64,000 bases of DNA from an uncultured Collinsella sp. (GCA_900540845.1 UQHS01000010.1:21135-85134); one strand, 5' to 3'; positions 7,367 to 15,663 are shown, counted from the stretch's first letter. The notes: generated from the sequence alone by a model not told the origin. Program-made: numbers and translations.

Positions 7367-8758
7367 TTATGCGCGCGTGATGAACGCCTTGTAGCCCTTG
7401 TACGCCTCGAAGATGTCGGCCTTGTTGGTGGCCTCCCACAGCGCGTGCATGGACAGCACGGCGACGCCGGAGTCGATGACGTCCATGCCGTACTCAGCGA
7501 GGATGTAGGCGATGGTGCCGCCGCCGCCCGCGCCGATGCGGCCGAGCTCGCAGGTCTGGTAGTCGACGCCCGCCTCGTCCATGATGTCGCGGATGAGGGC
7601 GAAGTACTCGGCGTCGGCGTCGTTGGAGCCGCCCTTGCCGCGGCTGCCGGTGTACTTGTTGAAGCACAGGCCATGGCCCATGATGGCGGCGTTCTTCTTC
7701 TCGAAGCGGTCGGCGTAGAGATGGTCGAAACCGGCCGAGACGTCGGAGCTGAGCATGCGGGAATTGGCGAGCGCGCGACGCAGCGCGAGCGGGCCGTCCT
7801 CGCCGGCGAGCGTCATGATCTCAGCGATGGAGTTCTCGAAGAAGCGGCTGGTCATACCGGACGCGCCGACGGAACCGATCTCCTCCTTGTCGACGAGCAG
7901 GGTGACGCTCGTGGTCTCGACCTGCTCCACGTCGAGCTGGGCAGCAAGGGAGGTGTAGGCGCACACGCGGTCGTCCTGGCCGTGACCCAAGATCATGGAG
8001 CGGTCAAAGCCGAGCTCGCGCGCGGGGCCGGCGGGCACGACCTCGATCTCGGCGGAGAGGAAGTCCTCCTCCTCGATGTCGTACTTCTCCTTGATGATGT
8101 CGAGGAACATCTGCTTGATGGGCTCCTTGACGTCGTCGTCGCCCTCGATGACGACGGGGCGGCCGCCCACGATCACGTCGAGGTTCTCGTGGTCGACGGC
8201 CTTGCCCGCGGGCTTCTCCATCTGATCGCTCGCAAGGTGAATGAGCAGGTCGGAGATGCAGAACACGGGGTCATCGGCGTCTTCGCCCACCGCGATCTCG
8301 ACGGTCATGCCGTCTTTCTTGCAGATCACGCCGTGCAGGGCCAGTGGGGTCGCGACCCAGTGATAGGCCTTTACGCCGCCGTAGTAGTGCGTGTCGAGGT
8401 AGGCCATGTCGCCGGCTTCGTAGAGCGGGTTCTGCTTGAGGTCGAGGCGCGGGGAGTCGATGTGCGCGCCCAGGATGTTCATGCCCTGCTCCATGGGGCG
8501 GCTGCCCAGGTTGACGAGCATGAGGGTCTTGTTGTGGCTAACGGCGTACACCTTGTCGCCCGCGGAGAGCTTGCGCCCCTCGGCGATGCAGGCGGCGAGG
8601 TCGACGTAGCCTGCAGCCTCGGCGAGCTGGATGGAGGCGGTCACGCACTCGCGCTCGGTCTTGTTCTCGCTGATGAACGTGCGGTATGCGGCGCAGAGGT
8701 CCTCGAGTTCGGCGAGGGCCGCGTCGTCATATTTCTTCCAGGCGTTCGGTCGCTCCAT
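7367..8758 (-). CDS. M18 family zinc aminopeptidase
   Basis: The 463-residue cytosolic metallopeptidase has the M18 (aspartyl aminopeptidase/ApeA) ligand set: AHIDSPRLD, GHGQDDRVCAY, DKEEIGSVGASG, LSSDVSAGFD and the final SMHALWE. The C-terminal RIGAGGGGTIAYILAEYGMD is also typical. These enzymes remove N-terminal residues, preferentially acidic or neutral, from peptides as dodecamers. Length is normal for the bacterial subfamily (450-465). ATG 8758 is preceded by AAAGGAG. It stands alone on the minus strand. Substrate preference is inferred from family only. Confidence 0.92.
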   Translation of the reverse strand: MERPNAWKKYDDAALAELEDLCAAYRTFISENKTERECVTASIQLAEAAGYVDLAACIAEGRKLSAGDKVYAVSHNKTLMLVNLGSRPMEQGMNILGAHIDSPRLDLKQNPLYEAGDMAYLDTHYYGGVKAYHWVATPLALHGVICKKDGMTVEIAVGEDADDPVFCISDLLIHLASDQMEKPAGKAVDHENLDVIVGGRPVVIEGDDDVKEPIKQMFLDIIKEKYDIEEEDFLSAEIEVVPAGPARELGFDRSMILGHGQDDRVCAYTSLAAQLDVEQVETTSVTLLVDKEEIGSVGASGMTSRFFENSIAEIMTLAGEDGPLALRRALANSRMLSSDVSAGFDHLYADRFEKKNAAIMGHGLCFNKYTGSRGKGGSNDADAEYFALIRDIMDEAGVDYQTCELGRIGAGGGGTIAYILAEYGMDVIDSGVAVLSMHALWEATNKADIFEAYKGYKAFITRA

Positions 8759-9250
8759 GAAGAGCTCCTTTCATTCGATGTTGTTTGCCATCGCCATGGT
8801 AGCATGGCGGCTCGTGCCAAGGGGCAAAAGCGGTATCGCGATTGCGATCTTGGGGCGCACGATTGAGGTCCCAGACTTTGGATTGCGGGGCTCAGGTCGC
8901 TGACGTGGGGCCTGCGGGCGTTGCATTGCGACCGCGGTGCCGATGGCTTGGGACGGATTGTCGTCTGCAATACCAAAAATGACTAACTTGTAACCCGATT
9001 TGGCGTGAAACAGGTACTTTTCGGTTATCAAACGCGACTTAGGGGCTCACGAGGCGAGGGCTGTTTCGAAATACATGGAGGATTGACCGAATATTGGTCA
9101 TGTCGCACCCTCGCCGCGCGAGGATGGTGGGTAGTTTGGAAGCGCTCGGTTACAAGTTAGGAAGTTTTGGCAGCCGAAGCTTTTGAAAAAGCCGATCGGG
9201 CGCGTTGGAACGTCCGTTTTTCATGTCGGGGCGGCCAGTGGCCTTTAGGC
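8759..9250. other. Long gene-free region with nested inverted repeats
   Basis: Nearly 500 bases with no gene I can support. Short frames on both strands lack ribosome binding sites and look like shadows. The region is more AT-rich than its surroundings around 8970-9230 and contains nested inverted repeats: CTAACTTGTAAC (8983-8994) against GTTACAAGTTAG (9149-9160), GGCGAGGG (9053-9060) against CCCTCGCC (9108-9115), and an inner hairpin at 9085-9099. It could be a small non-autonomous mobile element or a structured RNA. Confidence 0.5.
8983..9160. repeat. Nested inverted-repeat element (about 178 bp)
   Basis: The outer 12-bp arms are perfect, the middle 8-bp arms are perfect, and a small 6-bp hairpin (GACCGA/TTGGTC with one wobble) lies near the centre. 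No reading frame spans it. The layout resembles a MITE-like palindromic element. Confidence 0.45.
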
Positions 9251-9290
9251 AAAAAGAACCCGGACGGAATCCGTGGGATCCCGTCCGGGT
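9251..9290 (-). terminator. Rho-independent terminator of the wall-hydrolase-like gene
   Basis: On the minus strand ACCCGGACGG (from 9290) pairs perfectly with CCGTCCGGGT (to 9258), followed by TCTTTTT. It lies about 50 bases after the stop of the gene ending at 9343. Confidence 0.85.
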
Positions 9291-9342
9291 GAGCTAGCGT
9301 TGCGCGTGATGCGGCGACGTTGGATATGAGACGAGACGCCGA

Positions 9343-10401
9343 TTAAATGCGGTTCATCTCCGACAGCGTATTGTTGTACCAGTTGTACCAATTAGGAGGG
9401 CAGTACTTCTTGGCACCTGCTACGCTGATGGTGTAGCCGTACCCGCGGGCGAGGCCGGAGACATGAGCGTCGATCGCTTCCTCCCAGCTGCCCCAGCTCG
9501 CATTGCCCCAGCCCCACGCGTTGTGCGGGCGGAAGCAGTGACGGCCCTTCGAGCTCTCCGTGTTGGAGATGGCCGGAGAGAAGCGCGGATCGACGCCGTA
9601 TTTCCAGGCGGCGTTGGCGAACGTGGCCCCCTGGCCCTCAAGAGGGGAGCCGGCAAGATACGCATCGATGCGCGGGGCCCAAGTGGCAACGAAGGAGGTC
9701 TGATCGGTATCCCAGCTGACCGCACCGTTGTCGGGAGTGGCAGCCGGACCGCTTGCGCCGTTTTGACCGGCGGCCTGCTCGAGCGCGGCGGCCTCGGCTT
9801 CCATCTCGGCTTCAGCCTGAGCCTGAGCGGCCTCACGAAGCTTCTGAGCCTCGGAGAGCGCGTCGGCGGCTGCCTGCTTCTCGGTCTCGGCCTGAGCCTT
9901 TGCCGTGTTGAGCTCGGTCTTCTCGGCCTCGAGCTCGGTCTGCATCTCGTTGAGATCCTGCAGCGCCTCGAAGTTGGCGTCCTTGACCTGGTCCATGTAC
10001 TTCATGCCGGAGATGAACTCATCGAGGCTCTGCGTGTTGAGCATGAACCTCATCAGCGGGTTGGAGCCCTTGCGATGCTTGTACATCTCGCGCATGGCGC
10101 GGCCGGCCTTGTCTTGAGCTGCGGGGAGTTGCGCTTCAAGCTCGGCGATGCGTGCCTCGTTATCGGAAATCTGAACCTGCAGCGCGTCGAGGTTCTTCGT
10201 TGCCTCGTCAAACGCTGCGGCGGTCTCTTCGACCTTCTTTTGAGTCTCGGTGAGCGTGGCTGCGGTTTCGGTGGTGATTGCTCTTGCCGGGACGGGGAGG
10301 AGCACGCTGGCGGCAAGCACGGCCGTGATGCCGGCGCCTGCGATGAGACGGCGGGTACGGCTGGTGCGCCACGAGGCGTGCAGGCTAGGAGTTGCGTCCA
10401 T
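9343..10401 (-). CDS. Secreted PcsB-like coiled-coil protein with C-terminal lysozyme-like domain
   Basis: The 352-residue exported protein has a signal peptide after an Arg-rich N-region (RTRRLIAGAGITAVLAASVL ... PARA) and a long coiled coil (about 45-215) of the PcsB/FtsX-partner type with Glu/Ala/Gln heptads. An Ala/Gly linker leads to a C-terminal domain with SPAISNTESSKG and AWGWGNASWGSWEEAIDAHV, resembling glucosaminidase/lysozyme-fold wall hydrolases, the Glu in NTESS being the candidate catalytic residue. Likely role: peptidoglycan remodelling. ATG 10401 is chosen over 10494 because GAGGAC precedes it and the signal peptide then starts correctly. A strong terminator follows. The upstream region carries TTCAA-N-TTGAA palindromes. 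Confidence 0.82.
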   Translation of the reverse strand: MDATPSLHASWRTSRTRRLIAGAGITAVLAASVLLPVPARAITTETAATLTETQKKVEETAAAFDEATKNLDALQVQISDNEARIAELEAQLPAAQDKAGRAMREMYKHRKGSNPLMRFMLNTQSLDEFISGMKYMDQVKDANFEALQDLNEMQTELEAEKTELNTAKAQAETEKQAAADALSEAQKLREAAQAQAEAEMEAEAAALEQAAGQNGASGPAATPDNGAVSWDTDQTSFVATWAPRIDAYLAGSPLEGQGATFANAAWKYGVDPRFSPAISNTESSKGRHCFRPHNAWGWGNASWGSWEEAIDAHVSGLARGYGYTISVAGAKKYCPPNWYNWYNNTLSEMNRI

Positions 10402-10755
10402 GTAGTCCTCGTCTGTCTGCTTACCATTTGACAAGAAACATAGTAGCACTAGCTTCGAGTTCAACTTGAACGTTAGAGATTCTTTAAGGTTCAAGTTGAA
10501 GGTTTAAGCTTCAACTACCTGCGGCGATGGTGAAATATGAAGCAACTTTGGAGTTTCAAGTTAACCTTTAAGGTGAGGGTTCAGCCGGGTGTCCCATGCG
10601 TCTCAACTACGCCATCTAGCTGAGGAAACAACTCATAAATGCACACATGAGCACGTTTGTCGCCCTCGTCATCACCATCAAGCTTGGATTGAAGGTTGAA
10701 GGTATGCGGCATGGTAGGATGAGGCCATGAGTCTGTCGTTTGAAAGAGGTCTTTG
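10402..10755. promoter_or_regulatory. AT-rich divergent promoter region with repeated TTCAA-N-TTGAA palindromes
   Basis: Lies between the wall-protein gene (minus) and the DUF4430 gene (plus). It has TTCAACTTGAA at 10460-10470, TTCAAGTTGAA at 10490-10500, half or degenerate copies at 10510 and 10555-10565, and a TTGAAGGT tandem at 10690-10704. The two full palindromes are exactly 30 bp apart, about three helical turns. This looks like a multi-site operator. No gene is visible in the gap. Confidence 0.55.
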
Positions 10756-11436
10756 ATGTCCAAGTTGCACGCTCACTCTGCGATGGCGTTCGAGCGCGTT
10801 TTTGCGTGGTGCATGTCCCTGTGCGCCGCGTGTCTTCTCATGGTGGCCGACCCCGCCTGCGCTTTTGCAGGCGATTCTTCGTCGGCGACGGTCATCGTGG
10901 CGGGGGTGGACGACCCGGACGCCGACGCTCCGCGCGCAGAACCCTGGGTGCCCCAGACAGAGGTCGCGCTGGAAGACGGGCAGACGGCGTGGGAGCTGCT
11001 TCGCGCCGAGCTCGATCGTGCGGGCTTCACCTACGACGCGCCCGACTCCACGTACGGCGTCTTCGTCCAGTCCATCACCTCGCCGGGCGGCGTCACGCTC
11101 GAGAACACCTCGACGGAGCCATACAGCTTCTGGGCGTTCCTCGTGAACGGCGAGATGACAAACGAGGGTGTCTCGGCGTATGTGGTTCAGCCTGGGGACG
11201 AGATCCAGCTCGCATATTATCCTGGCGGCGAGGCGCCCCTGCACGAAGCGATGCCCATCACGCATCAGGAGGGCGATGCCGCGGGACAGCCCGCAGGTGA
11301 GGACGCTCCCAGCTTAAATGGCGCAGTCGACCATACGGACTACATGGCACAGCGCATGGCCGTGGTCGGTGTGGGATTGGCGATGGCCGGTATTGCCGTT
11401 GTGTATGTGGTACGCGCGCGTCGCGTTCGCCGTTAG
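10756..11436 (+). CDS. DUF4430-domain surface protein with C-terminal membrane anchor
   Basis: The 226-residue protein has an N-terminal signal sequence (FERVFAWCMSLCAACLLMVA), then a DUF4430/transcobalamin-C-like beta-grasp module from about 65 to 160: GQTAWELLRAELDRAG, YGVFVQSI, SFWAFLVNGEM and VQPGDEIQLAYYPG. After a polar linker, one membrane helix (MAVVGVGLAMAGIAVVYVV) and a basic RARRVRR tail anchor it. Such modules occur in cobalamin-related or adhesive surface proteins; the ligand here is unknown. ATG 10756 follows AGAGG. It is transcribed divergently from the wall protein, from the palindrome-rich region, and may share its regulation. Its stop overlaps the end of the convergent GtrA gene by four bases. 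Confidence 0.8.
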   Translation: MSKLHAHSAMAFERVFAWCMSLCAACLLMVADPACAFAGDSSSATVIVAGVDDPDADAPRAEPWVPQTEVALEDGQTAWELLRAELDRAGFTYDAPDSTYGVFVQSITSPGGVTLENTSTEPYSFWAFLVNGEMTNEGVSAYVVQPGDEIQLAYYPGGEAPLHEAMPITHQEGDAAGQPAGEDAPSLNGAVDHTDYMAQRMAVVGVGLAMAGIAVVYVVRARRVRR

Positions 11437-11840
11437 CCTCGGCTGCCGTCGAGGAATTTGCGACGGCTGAAATAGTTGTACCAGGTGACGAAGAACGTCG
11501 AGATGAGCTTCATCACCATGGTGCCGATGTTGAGCAGGCTGACGCCGATAAACATGTACAGGTCGTTGAGGCCGAGGCCGATGGCGGAGAGGATCGCGAA
11601 GATCGTGAACTCACGCTTGCGGCTCATATCCTCCTTGTGCGAAAACACGTACCTCATGGACAGCACGTAGTTCACCACGATCGAAATGGTGAACGAGACG
11701 GTGGTGGCCAGCAGGTAGTTCATGCCGATGATGTCGAGGAAGTAGCCGAGAAACACGTACTCCACCGCTAGGGACGCAAATCCCACAACGGCGAATTTCA
11801 TGAACTGGCGGGTATCCGGATGTGCGAGGGCTGCGCGCAA
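11433..11840 (-). CDS. GtrA-like four-helix membrane protein
   Basis: The protein is about 135 residues with four membrane helices and the GtrA pattern (QFMKFAVVGFASLAVEYVFL ... NYVLSMRYVFS ... REFTIFAILSAIGLGLNDL ... WYNYFSRRKFLDG). GtrA proteins are thought to flip polyprenyl-linked sugars or assist surface glycosylation. The start is uncertain. The frame is open to a TTG at 11939, but a TATAAT at about 11944-11949 would place the transcript start about there. TTG at 11840 has AGGAAG seven bases upstream and gives a family-standard length. It lies just downstream of a second GtrA gene on the same strand; the two share the REFxIF and RRKFLDG/RKIFLDG motifs and are probably paralogues. Confidence 0.8.
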   Translation of the reverse strand: MRAALAHPDTRQFMKFAVVGFASLAVEYVFLGYFLDIIGMNYLLATTVSFTISIVVNYVLSMRYVFSHKEDMSRKREFTIFAILSAIGLGLNDLYMFIGVSLLNIGTMVMKLISTFFVTWYNYFSRRKFLDGSRG

Positions 11841-11974
11841 ATCATCACTTCCTGCGACGGGAACACGGAGTGCCACCGCATGGCGGTGAGCTCGGGAAAC
11901 TATACGTCTTCGGTACGCAGAATGTAAGGTCGCGCACAAGAATTATACGAATGGCAGGACGCAGTACCCGAATG

Positions 11975-12367
11975 CTAGGCCTCGGTGCCGTCCAAGAATA
12001 TCTTGCGGGTGACGAAGTTGTAGATCATCACGAGCGCCGTCGCGGCGATCTTGGCGAGGTTTGCCTCGAGGGCGAGCCCCTTGTTCAGCGCGACGACGAT
12101 CCCGTCGTTGAGCAGCAGGCCGATGATCGAGAGCACGACGAAGATGGCGAACTCGCGCCGGCGGCTCATGCCCTCGCGGTGCTCGAAGACGAATTTCATG
12201 CTCGCCAGATAGTTGAAGATGAGGGAGATGATGAATCCCACGGTGTTGGCGATGAGGATGTCGAGGTGCATGCCGTAGTGCAGCACGTTCATCACGCCGA
12301 AGTCGATCACGGTGGCGACGACTCCGACGACACCGAATTTGGCGAGTTGGGCAAGAAGGGTCTTCAT
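11975..12367 (-). CDS. GtrA-like membrane protein (second copy)
   Basis: The 130-residue protein has four predicted helices (LAKFGVVGVVATVIDFGVMN, ILIANTVGFIISLIFNYLAS, REFAIFVVLSIIGLLLNDGI, IAATALVMIYNFVTRKIF). The NYLASMKFVFEHREG loop and RKIFLDG end are GtrA signatures. ATG 12367 is preceded by CTGGAG; the frame is open further upstream to 12448 but without family similarity. It precedes the other GtrA gene by 135 bases, though a possible -10 box between them suggests separate transcription. Likely role is transfer or flipping of lipid-linked sugar for surface polysaccharide, inferred from family. Confidence 0.87.
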   Translation of the reverse strand: MKTLLAQLAKFGVVGVVATVIDFGVMNVLHYGMHLDILIANTVGFIISLIFNYLASMKFVFEHREGMSRRREFAIFVVLSIIGLLLNDGIVVALNKGLALEANLAKIAATALVMIYNFVTRKIFLDGTEA

Positions 12368-12497
12368 GGGTCTCCAGGAGGTGTGGGCAGGGCGGGGCTT
12401 AGCGCGGCAAGGTTTCGCGCGAAGGGGTATCGAATTGCGAGGCATCACGCGGCGAGGTGCCCGGGCGCGAGGACGCCCGGGCGTGCGGGCGCGGCCG

Positions 12498-12953
12498 TTA
12501 CGCGTGGACCTTCACGACGATCTTGCGCACGTGGGTGGGCTCGTTGAGCGTGCATCCGGGCTTGTGCGCGTCCTCGGGTGCGAAGATGGCGAGCTCACCG
12601 GCGTGTAGCGTGATGGAGGTCGCGGCCTCGGGTGTCTTGAGCAAGCAGAAGTCGTCGGCCTCGACATAGGCTTGGACGACGTCGAGACCGCAGGTGGGGG
12701 CGTACTGGAGCAGCTCTTCACCGCTTACGACAAACTGCACGTCGTAGTAGTCGCGATGGGCTTCGAGCTCCTTGTCGCCCGCGGGGACGGTGTCGTACTC
12801 GAGGACATTGGCATACACGTTGTCGCCGTCGATCTCGTTGCGACCCAGGGGCAAATCGGCGAGGTTGGGCTGGGCGAGGAAGGCATACGCCTTGCGGAAC
12901 CGCTCGGACAGGTAGTCGTGGTCGGTGGCGTGGGACAAAGACGTGACGAGCAT
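12498..12953 (-). CDS. YhcH/YjgK/YiaL (DUF386) cupin-like sugar protein
   Basis: The 151-residue single-domain protein matches the YhcH/YiaL family, a beta-sandwich related to the beta subunit of evolved beta-galactosidase: NVYANVLEYDTVP, ELEAHRDYYDVQFVVSGEE, GELAIFAPEDAHKPG and the final VRKIVVKVHA. The conserved E-H-x-D-x-Q and DAHKP residues bind metal and anomeric sugar. Members act in sialic-acid, gulonate or galactoside use, some as sugar anomerases. ATG 12953 follows AAAGGAC. It is monocistronic with no sugar genes beside it, so the specific sugar is unknown. Confidence 0.87.
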   Translation of the reverse strand: MLVTSLSHATDHDYLSERFRKAYAFLAQPNLADLPLGRNEIDGDNVYANVLEYDTVPAGDKELEAHRDYYDVQFVVSGEELLQYAPTCGLDVVQAYVEADDFCLLKTPEAATSITLHAGELAIFAPEDAHKPGCTLNEPTHVRKIVVKVHA

Positions 12954-13023
12954 GGTAGTCCTTTCGAGAGATGGCCGATACCGCCATGGTACACCGACCG
13001 GCCCGGTGGCCACCGAAAACAAT

Positions 13024-13080
13024 CAAGACCGCCCGCGGTGATGAGCCGAACGGCTTCATGCACGACCACGAGCGGTCTTG
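13024..13080 (-). terminator. Long compound hairpin after the TIM-barrel-like gene
   Basis: CAAGACCGC (13024-13032) and GCGGTCTTG (13072-13080) pair perfectly and enclose a smaller AGCCG/CGGCT hairpin. On the minus strand the stem is followed by ATTGTTTT. It sits between the stop at 13114 and the YhcH gene, so it probably terminates the upstream gene; a regulatory RNA role cannot be excluded. Confidence 0.5.
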
Positions 13081-13113
13081 AGCGTTGTTGCGATATTCCA
13101 CGCGGATGCCGCC

Positions 13114-14202
13114 TTAGCGGCGCTTGCCCTTAAAGAAGAGCGGCAGGGGACGGGGGCGTCTGCGGTCCCTGGTGGTCGCCTTGGCGATGAGCTCATCGGG
13201 GATGGGCACGTCGGCGCGGGCGCTCTCGAGCGGGTTGACGTCGGCGGCGGCGACGGGGTCCATCACGGGCACCTCGGGCTTGACCTCGGCCTCGCGATAG
13301 CGGCGCATCATGTCGGCCTGCAGCTGCTGCGCCGAGGGCGGGGTCCAGATGACGGCGTTCGCGCCCGCCTGGACGGTCTCGCGAACCGAGAGCGAGGAGC
13401 GCCCGCCCGATGCGATGAGAGGGAGGCTGGGATAGGCCTCGCGCAGCTCGCGCAAAACCATGGGCGTGTCTTTGCCCGCGGCGACGTTGAGGATCTTGGC
13501 TCCCGCCTTGACCTTGGCATGCGCCACGGCATCGCAACGCACGACGGTCGCGATGACGGGGATGTCGATGATGGCGCAGATCTGCTCGATCATCTCGGGC
13601 GGGGCGGGGGAGTTTACGACGACGCCGGCCGCTCCCTGCATCTCCGAGACGGCGGCGAGCTGCACGGCGCGCTTGCCGGTGGTCGTGCCGCCGCCCACGC
13701 CGACGAACACGGGCGCCTCGGACGCCGTGAGCAGGGCCTGCGTGATGGCGGGCTGGGCGGTGAAGGGGTAGACCGCGAAGATGGCATCGGCGTTGGAGTT
13801 GCGGATGACGGCGACGTCCGTGGTGTAGAGCAGGGATTTGATGCGGCGCCCGAACAGGGTGAAGCCGCCGCACTCCTCGAGCTCGTCGGGAACGCGCAGC
13901 GGGGCCTTGCGGAGACGGCCCTCGATGGGCGAGGGCTCCATGGGCAACAGACCGCCGGGGGTGACGGCGAGCTCGGGCTCGGCGAACTCGTCGGCGAGCT
14001 CCACTTCGGAGAAATCGATGGTCGCCTCGATGGTCTCGGGGACCTCCGCCGCGACGGCGATGGGCTCGTCGATGGCGTCGCCGGGTTCGAGCTCGGCTGC
14101 GTCTTCGTGACGCTCGATGGCCGGTACGGCGCGCGCGGCGGCGTCGGGGCGAGGGTCGGGAATGGGGTTTTGGGCGGTGGCGCCCAAGAGGTCATCAGAC
14201 AT
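13114..14202 (-). CDS. TIM-barrel-like protein of unknown function with acidic N-terminal extension
   Basis: The 362-residue protein has about 110 polar, Ala/Pro/Glu-rich N-terminal residues. A folded domain then shows the rhythm of a phosphate-binding TIM barrel of the KDPG-aldolase/thiamine-phosphate-synthase kind: VAVIRNSNADAIFAVYPF, PVFVGVGGGTTTGKRAVQL, GAAGVVVNSP, IPVIATVV, GAKILNVAAGKDTP, LIASGGRSSLSVRE and GANAVIWTPPS. The C-terminus is basic (RDRRRPRPLPLFFKGKRR). No catalytic Lys in the standard aldolase position is evident, so the activity is unassigned. ATG 14202 has GAGGGAG upstream; the frame is open to 14295. It is monocistronic. Confidence 0.7.
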   Translation of the reverse strand: MSDDLLGATAQNPIPDPRPDAAARAVPAIERHEDAAELEPGDAIDEPIAVAAEVPETIEATIDFSEVELADEFAEPELAVTPGGLLPMEPSPIEGRLRKAPLRVPDELEECGGFTLFGRRIKSLLYTTDVAVIRNSNADAIFAVYPFTAQPAITQALLTASEAPVFVGVGGGTTTGKRAVQLAAVSEMQGAAGVVVNSPAPPEMIEQICAIIDIPVIATVVRCDAVAHAKVKAGAKILNVAAGKDTPMVLRELREAYPSLPLIASGGRSSLSVRETVQAGANAVIWTPPSAQQLQADMMRRYREAEVKPEVPVMDPVAAADVNPLESARADVPIPDELIAKATTRDRRRPRPLPLFFKGKRR

Positions 14203-14398
14203 GAAGCTCCCTCGTGTGAGAAGGATACGTGCCGCATCATTGTACCCGCCCGCGGGGTCGTAAATCGTTACAGCGGTCGCACACGCGGTTTCCATTCATC
14301 TGTGGATTGTGGCGAGCGCTCGGACGGCGCAGTCAATCTGCTATGCTTGGCACGCTGATACGTTTCCAGTTCGCGCACATTTGAAAGGATTGAGAGCC

Positions 14399-14551
14399 AT
14401 GGCGATTGCTGATGTTCTGATGCCGGTCGCGGTGATCCTGCTCGCCATCGCCGCCGTTGCCGCCGTGTACTGCGTCTGCACGGCGCTCAAGGACCGCTCT
14501 TTGCGCAAGCGCGACGAAGACCTCATGCGGCAGCATCGCGCACGCAGGTAG
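14399..14551 (+). CDS. Small single-pass membrane protein (50 aa)
   Basis: The 50-residue frame has one long hydrophobic helix (LMPVAVILLAIAAVAAVYCV) followed by a highly charged cytoplasmic tail (LKDRSLRKRDEDLMRQHRARR), a plausible positive-inside small membrane protein. AAAGGA and GAGAG precede ATG 14399, and a GC hairpin (14563-14594) followed by TTCTTT lies just after the stop. No homologue is recognised. The open frame extends upstream to 14309 but without membrane or binding-site logic. Confidence 0.55.
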   Translation: MAIADVLMPVAVILLAIAAVAAVYCVCTALKDRSLRKRDEDLMRQHRARR

Positions 14552-14562
14552 GCGCGGCCTTT

Positions 14563-14600
14563 CGCCGGCGAGCTTTTGCGCGGTGCCGCCGGCGTTCTTT
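14563..14600 (+). terminator. Hairpin terminator after the 50-aa gene
   Basis: CGCCGGCG (14563-14570) pairs with CGCCGGCG (14587-14594), a self-complementary 8-mer, across a 16-nt loop, followed by TTCTTTC. This supports a transcript ending after the small membrane protein gene. Confidence 0.55.
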
Positions 14601-14667
14601 CATGCAGTGCGGCTCCGATCTTTCGCTCGGGACAGCCCCGGCCATTCGCGCGAGGCGGCCGGCGCAC

Positions 14668-15663
14668 CTACTTGCGCGCGGCCTTTTGAATCACGGCAAC
14701 ATAGAACCCCTCGAATAGGCGCGTGGGCGCCACGCACAGCGTCCCGCTGATTGCCTGCTCATATGGAAGCGCGGGCAGGCGGAAGGCGCCGTCGTCGGCG
14801 TGCTCGAGGATGACGGGCCTCGGCTCGGACCCCTTTGTATCGACGTCGTCGGTCGCAGCCTCATCGAGGGCGGCCTTCTCGCCGTCACCGAGCACGATGG
14901 GGGCGATCTTGCAGTCGCGATGGCGCTTGAGGGTCGCGCGGACCTGCTCGTCGTTTTCCTCGGGCAGGATCGAGCAGGTCGAATACACGAGCGTGCCGCC
15001 GGGTTTGAGCACGGTGAGCGCGCGGTCGAGCAGGGCCTTCTGCGAACGGGTGACCTTGGATAGGAGTTGGGGTGTCATGCGCTTCTCGGCGCGCTCGTCG
15101 CCCGCTCGGTACGTGCCGGTTCCCGTGCAAGGCGCGTCGAGCAGAATCTGGTCAAATGAGAAGAACTCGTCCAGGCGTCGCGCATCGGTGCGCATGACCT
15201 GCACGTTTGTGGCGCCGAGCTTGGAGAGGTTGTAGTCGAGCTTCTCGGCGCGGGGTGCGCTCATCTCGCATGCGGTGAGGTGCGCGGCGTTGTTTGTCAG
15301 CGCGGCGATCTGCGAGGTCTTCCCGCCGGGCGCGGCGCACATGTCGAGGATGTCGGCGCCTGCCCGGGGCCTCAACAGCAGCGGCGGCAGCATTGAGGAG
15401 AGGCTCTGCATGTACACGCGCCCCTCCTGGTACATGTCGAGATTCCAAACGGCGCGTTCGCGCGCATCGGACAGCACGAAGGCGTCACGGTACCAAGGCA
15501 CGCGCTCATATGCGACGCCCGCGGAGTCGAGTTCGACAGCGATCTCGTCTGTGGACGCCTTGAGGGTGTTGGCGCGCAGGGTGACGGGCCGATCGCAGGC
15601 TTCTGCAAAACCGCGTTGCGCGAGGGCGCGCGCTTGGTCGTCAAGGCGTTCGATGAGTTGCAT
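14668..15663 (-). CDS. RsmB/NOP-family RNA (cytosine-C5)-methyltransferase
   Basis: The 331-residue SAM-dependent RNA methyltransferase has a short N-terminal RNA-binding part (LRANTLKAS), the SAM site ILDMCAAPGGKTSQIA, DAPCTGTGTYR with one catalytic Cys and STCSILPEENDEQV with the second. The two-cysteine chemistry is that of m5C methyltransferases (RsmB/RsmF/NOL1-NOP2-Sun). It lacks the N-terminal NusB-like domain of RsmB and the C-terminal domain of RsmF, so its rRNA or tRNA target is uncertain. ATG 15663 follows AGGAGACACCT. It is transcribed alone, just downstream of the ECF operon. Confidence 0.88.
   Translation of the reverse strand: MQLIERLDDQARALAQRGFAEACDRPVTLRANTLKASTDEIAVELDSAGVAYERVPWYRDAFVLSDARERAVWNLDMYQEGRVYMQSLSSMLPPLLLRPRAGADILDMCAAPGGKTSQIAALTNNAAHLTACEMSAPRAEKLDYNLSKLGATNVQVMRTDARRLDEFFSFDQILLDAPCTGTGTYRAGDERAEKRMTPQLLSKVTRSQKALLDRALTVLKPGGTLVYSTCSILPEENDEQVRATLKRHRDCKIAPIVLGDGEKAALDEAATDDVDTKGSEPRPVILEHADDGAFRLPALPYEQAISGTLCVAPTRLFEGFYVAVIQKAARK

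Noticed and set aside
11433..11939. TTG at 11939 as the start of the downstream GtrA gene
   Set aside because: A TATAAT lies only a few bases upstream, which would leave almost no leader, and the extra 33 residues are not GtrA-like; TTG 11840 with AGGAAG is preferred, though not proven.
13024..13080. tRNA or other known structured RNA
   Set aside because: The compound hairpin lacks tRNA arms and a CCA-side stem; its position after a stop codon with T-rich tail fits a terminator better.
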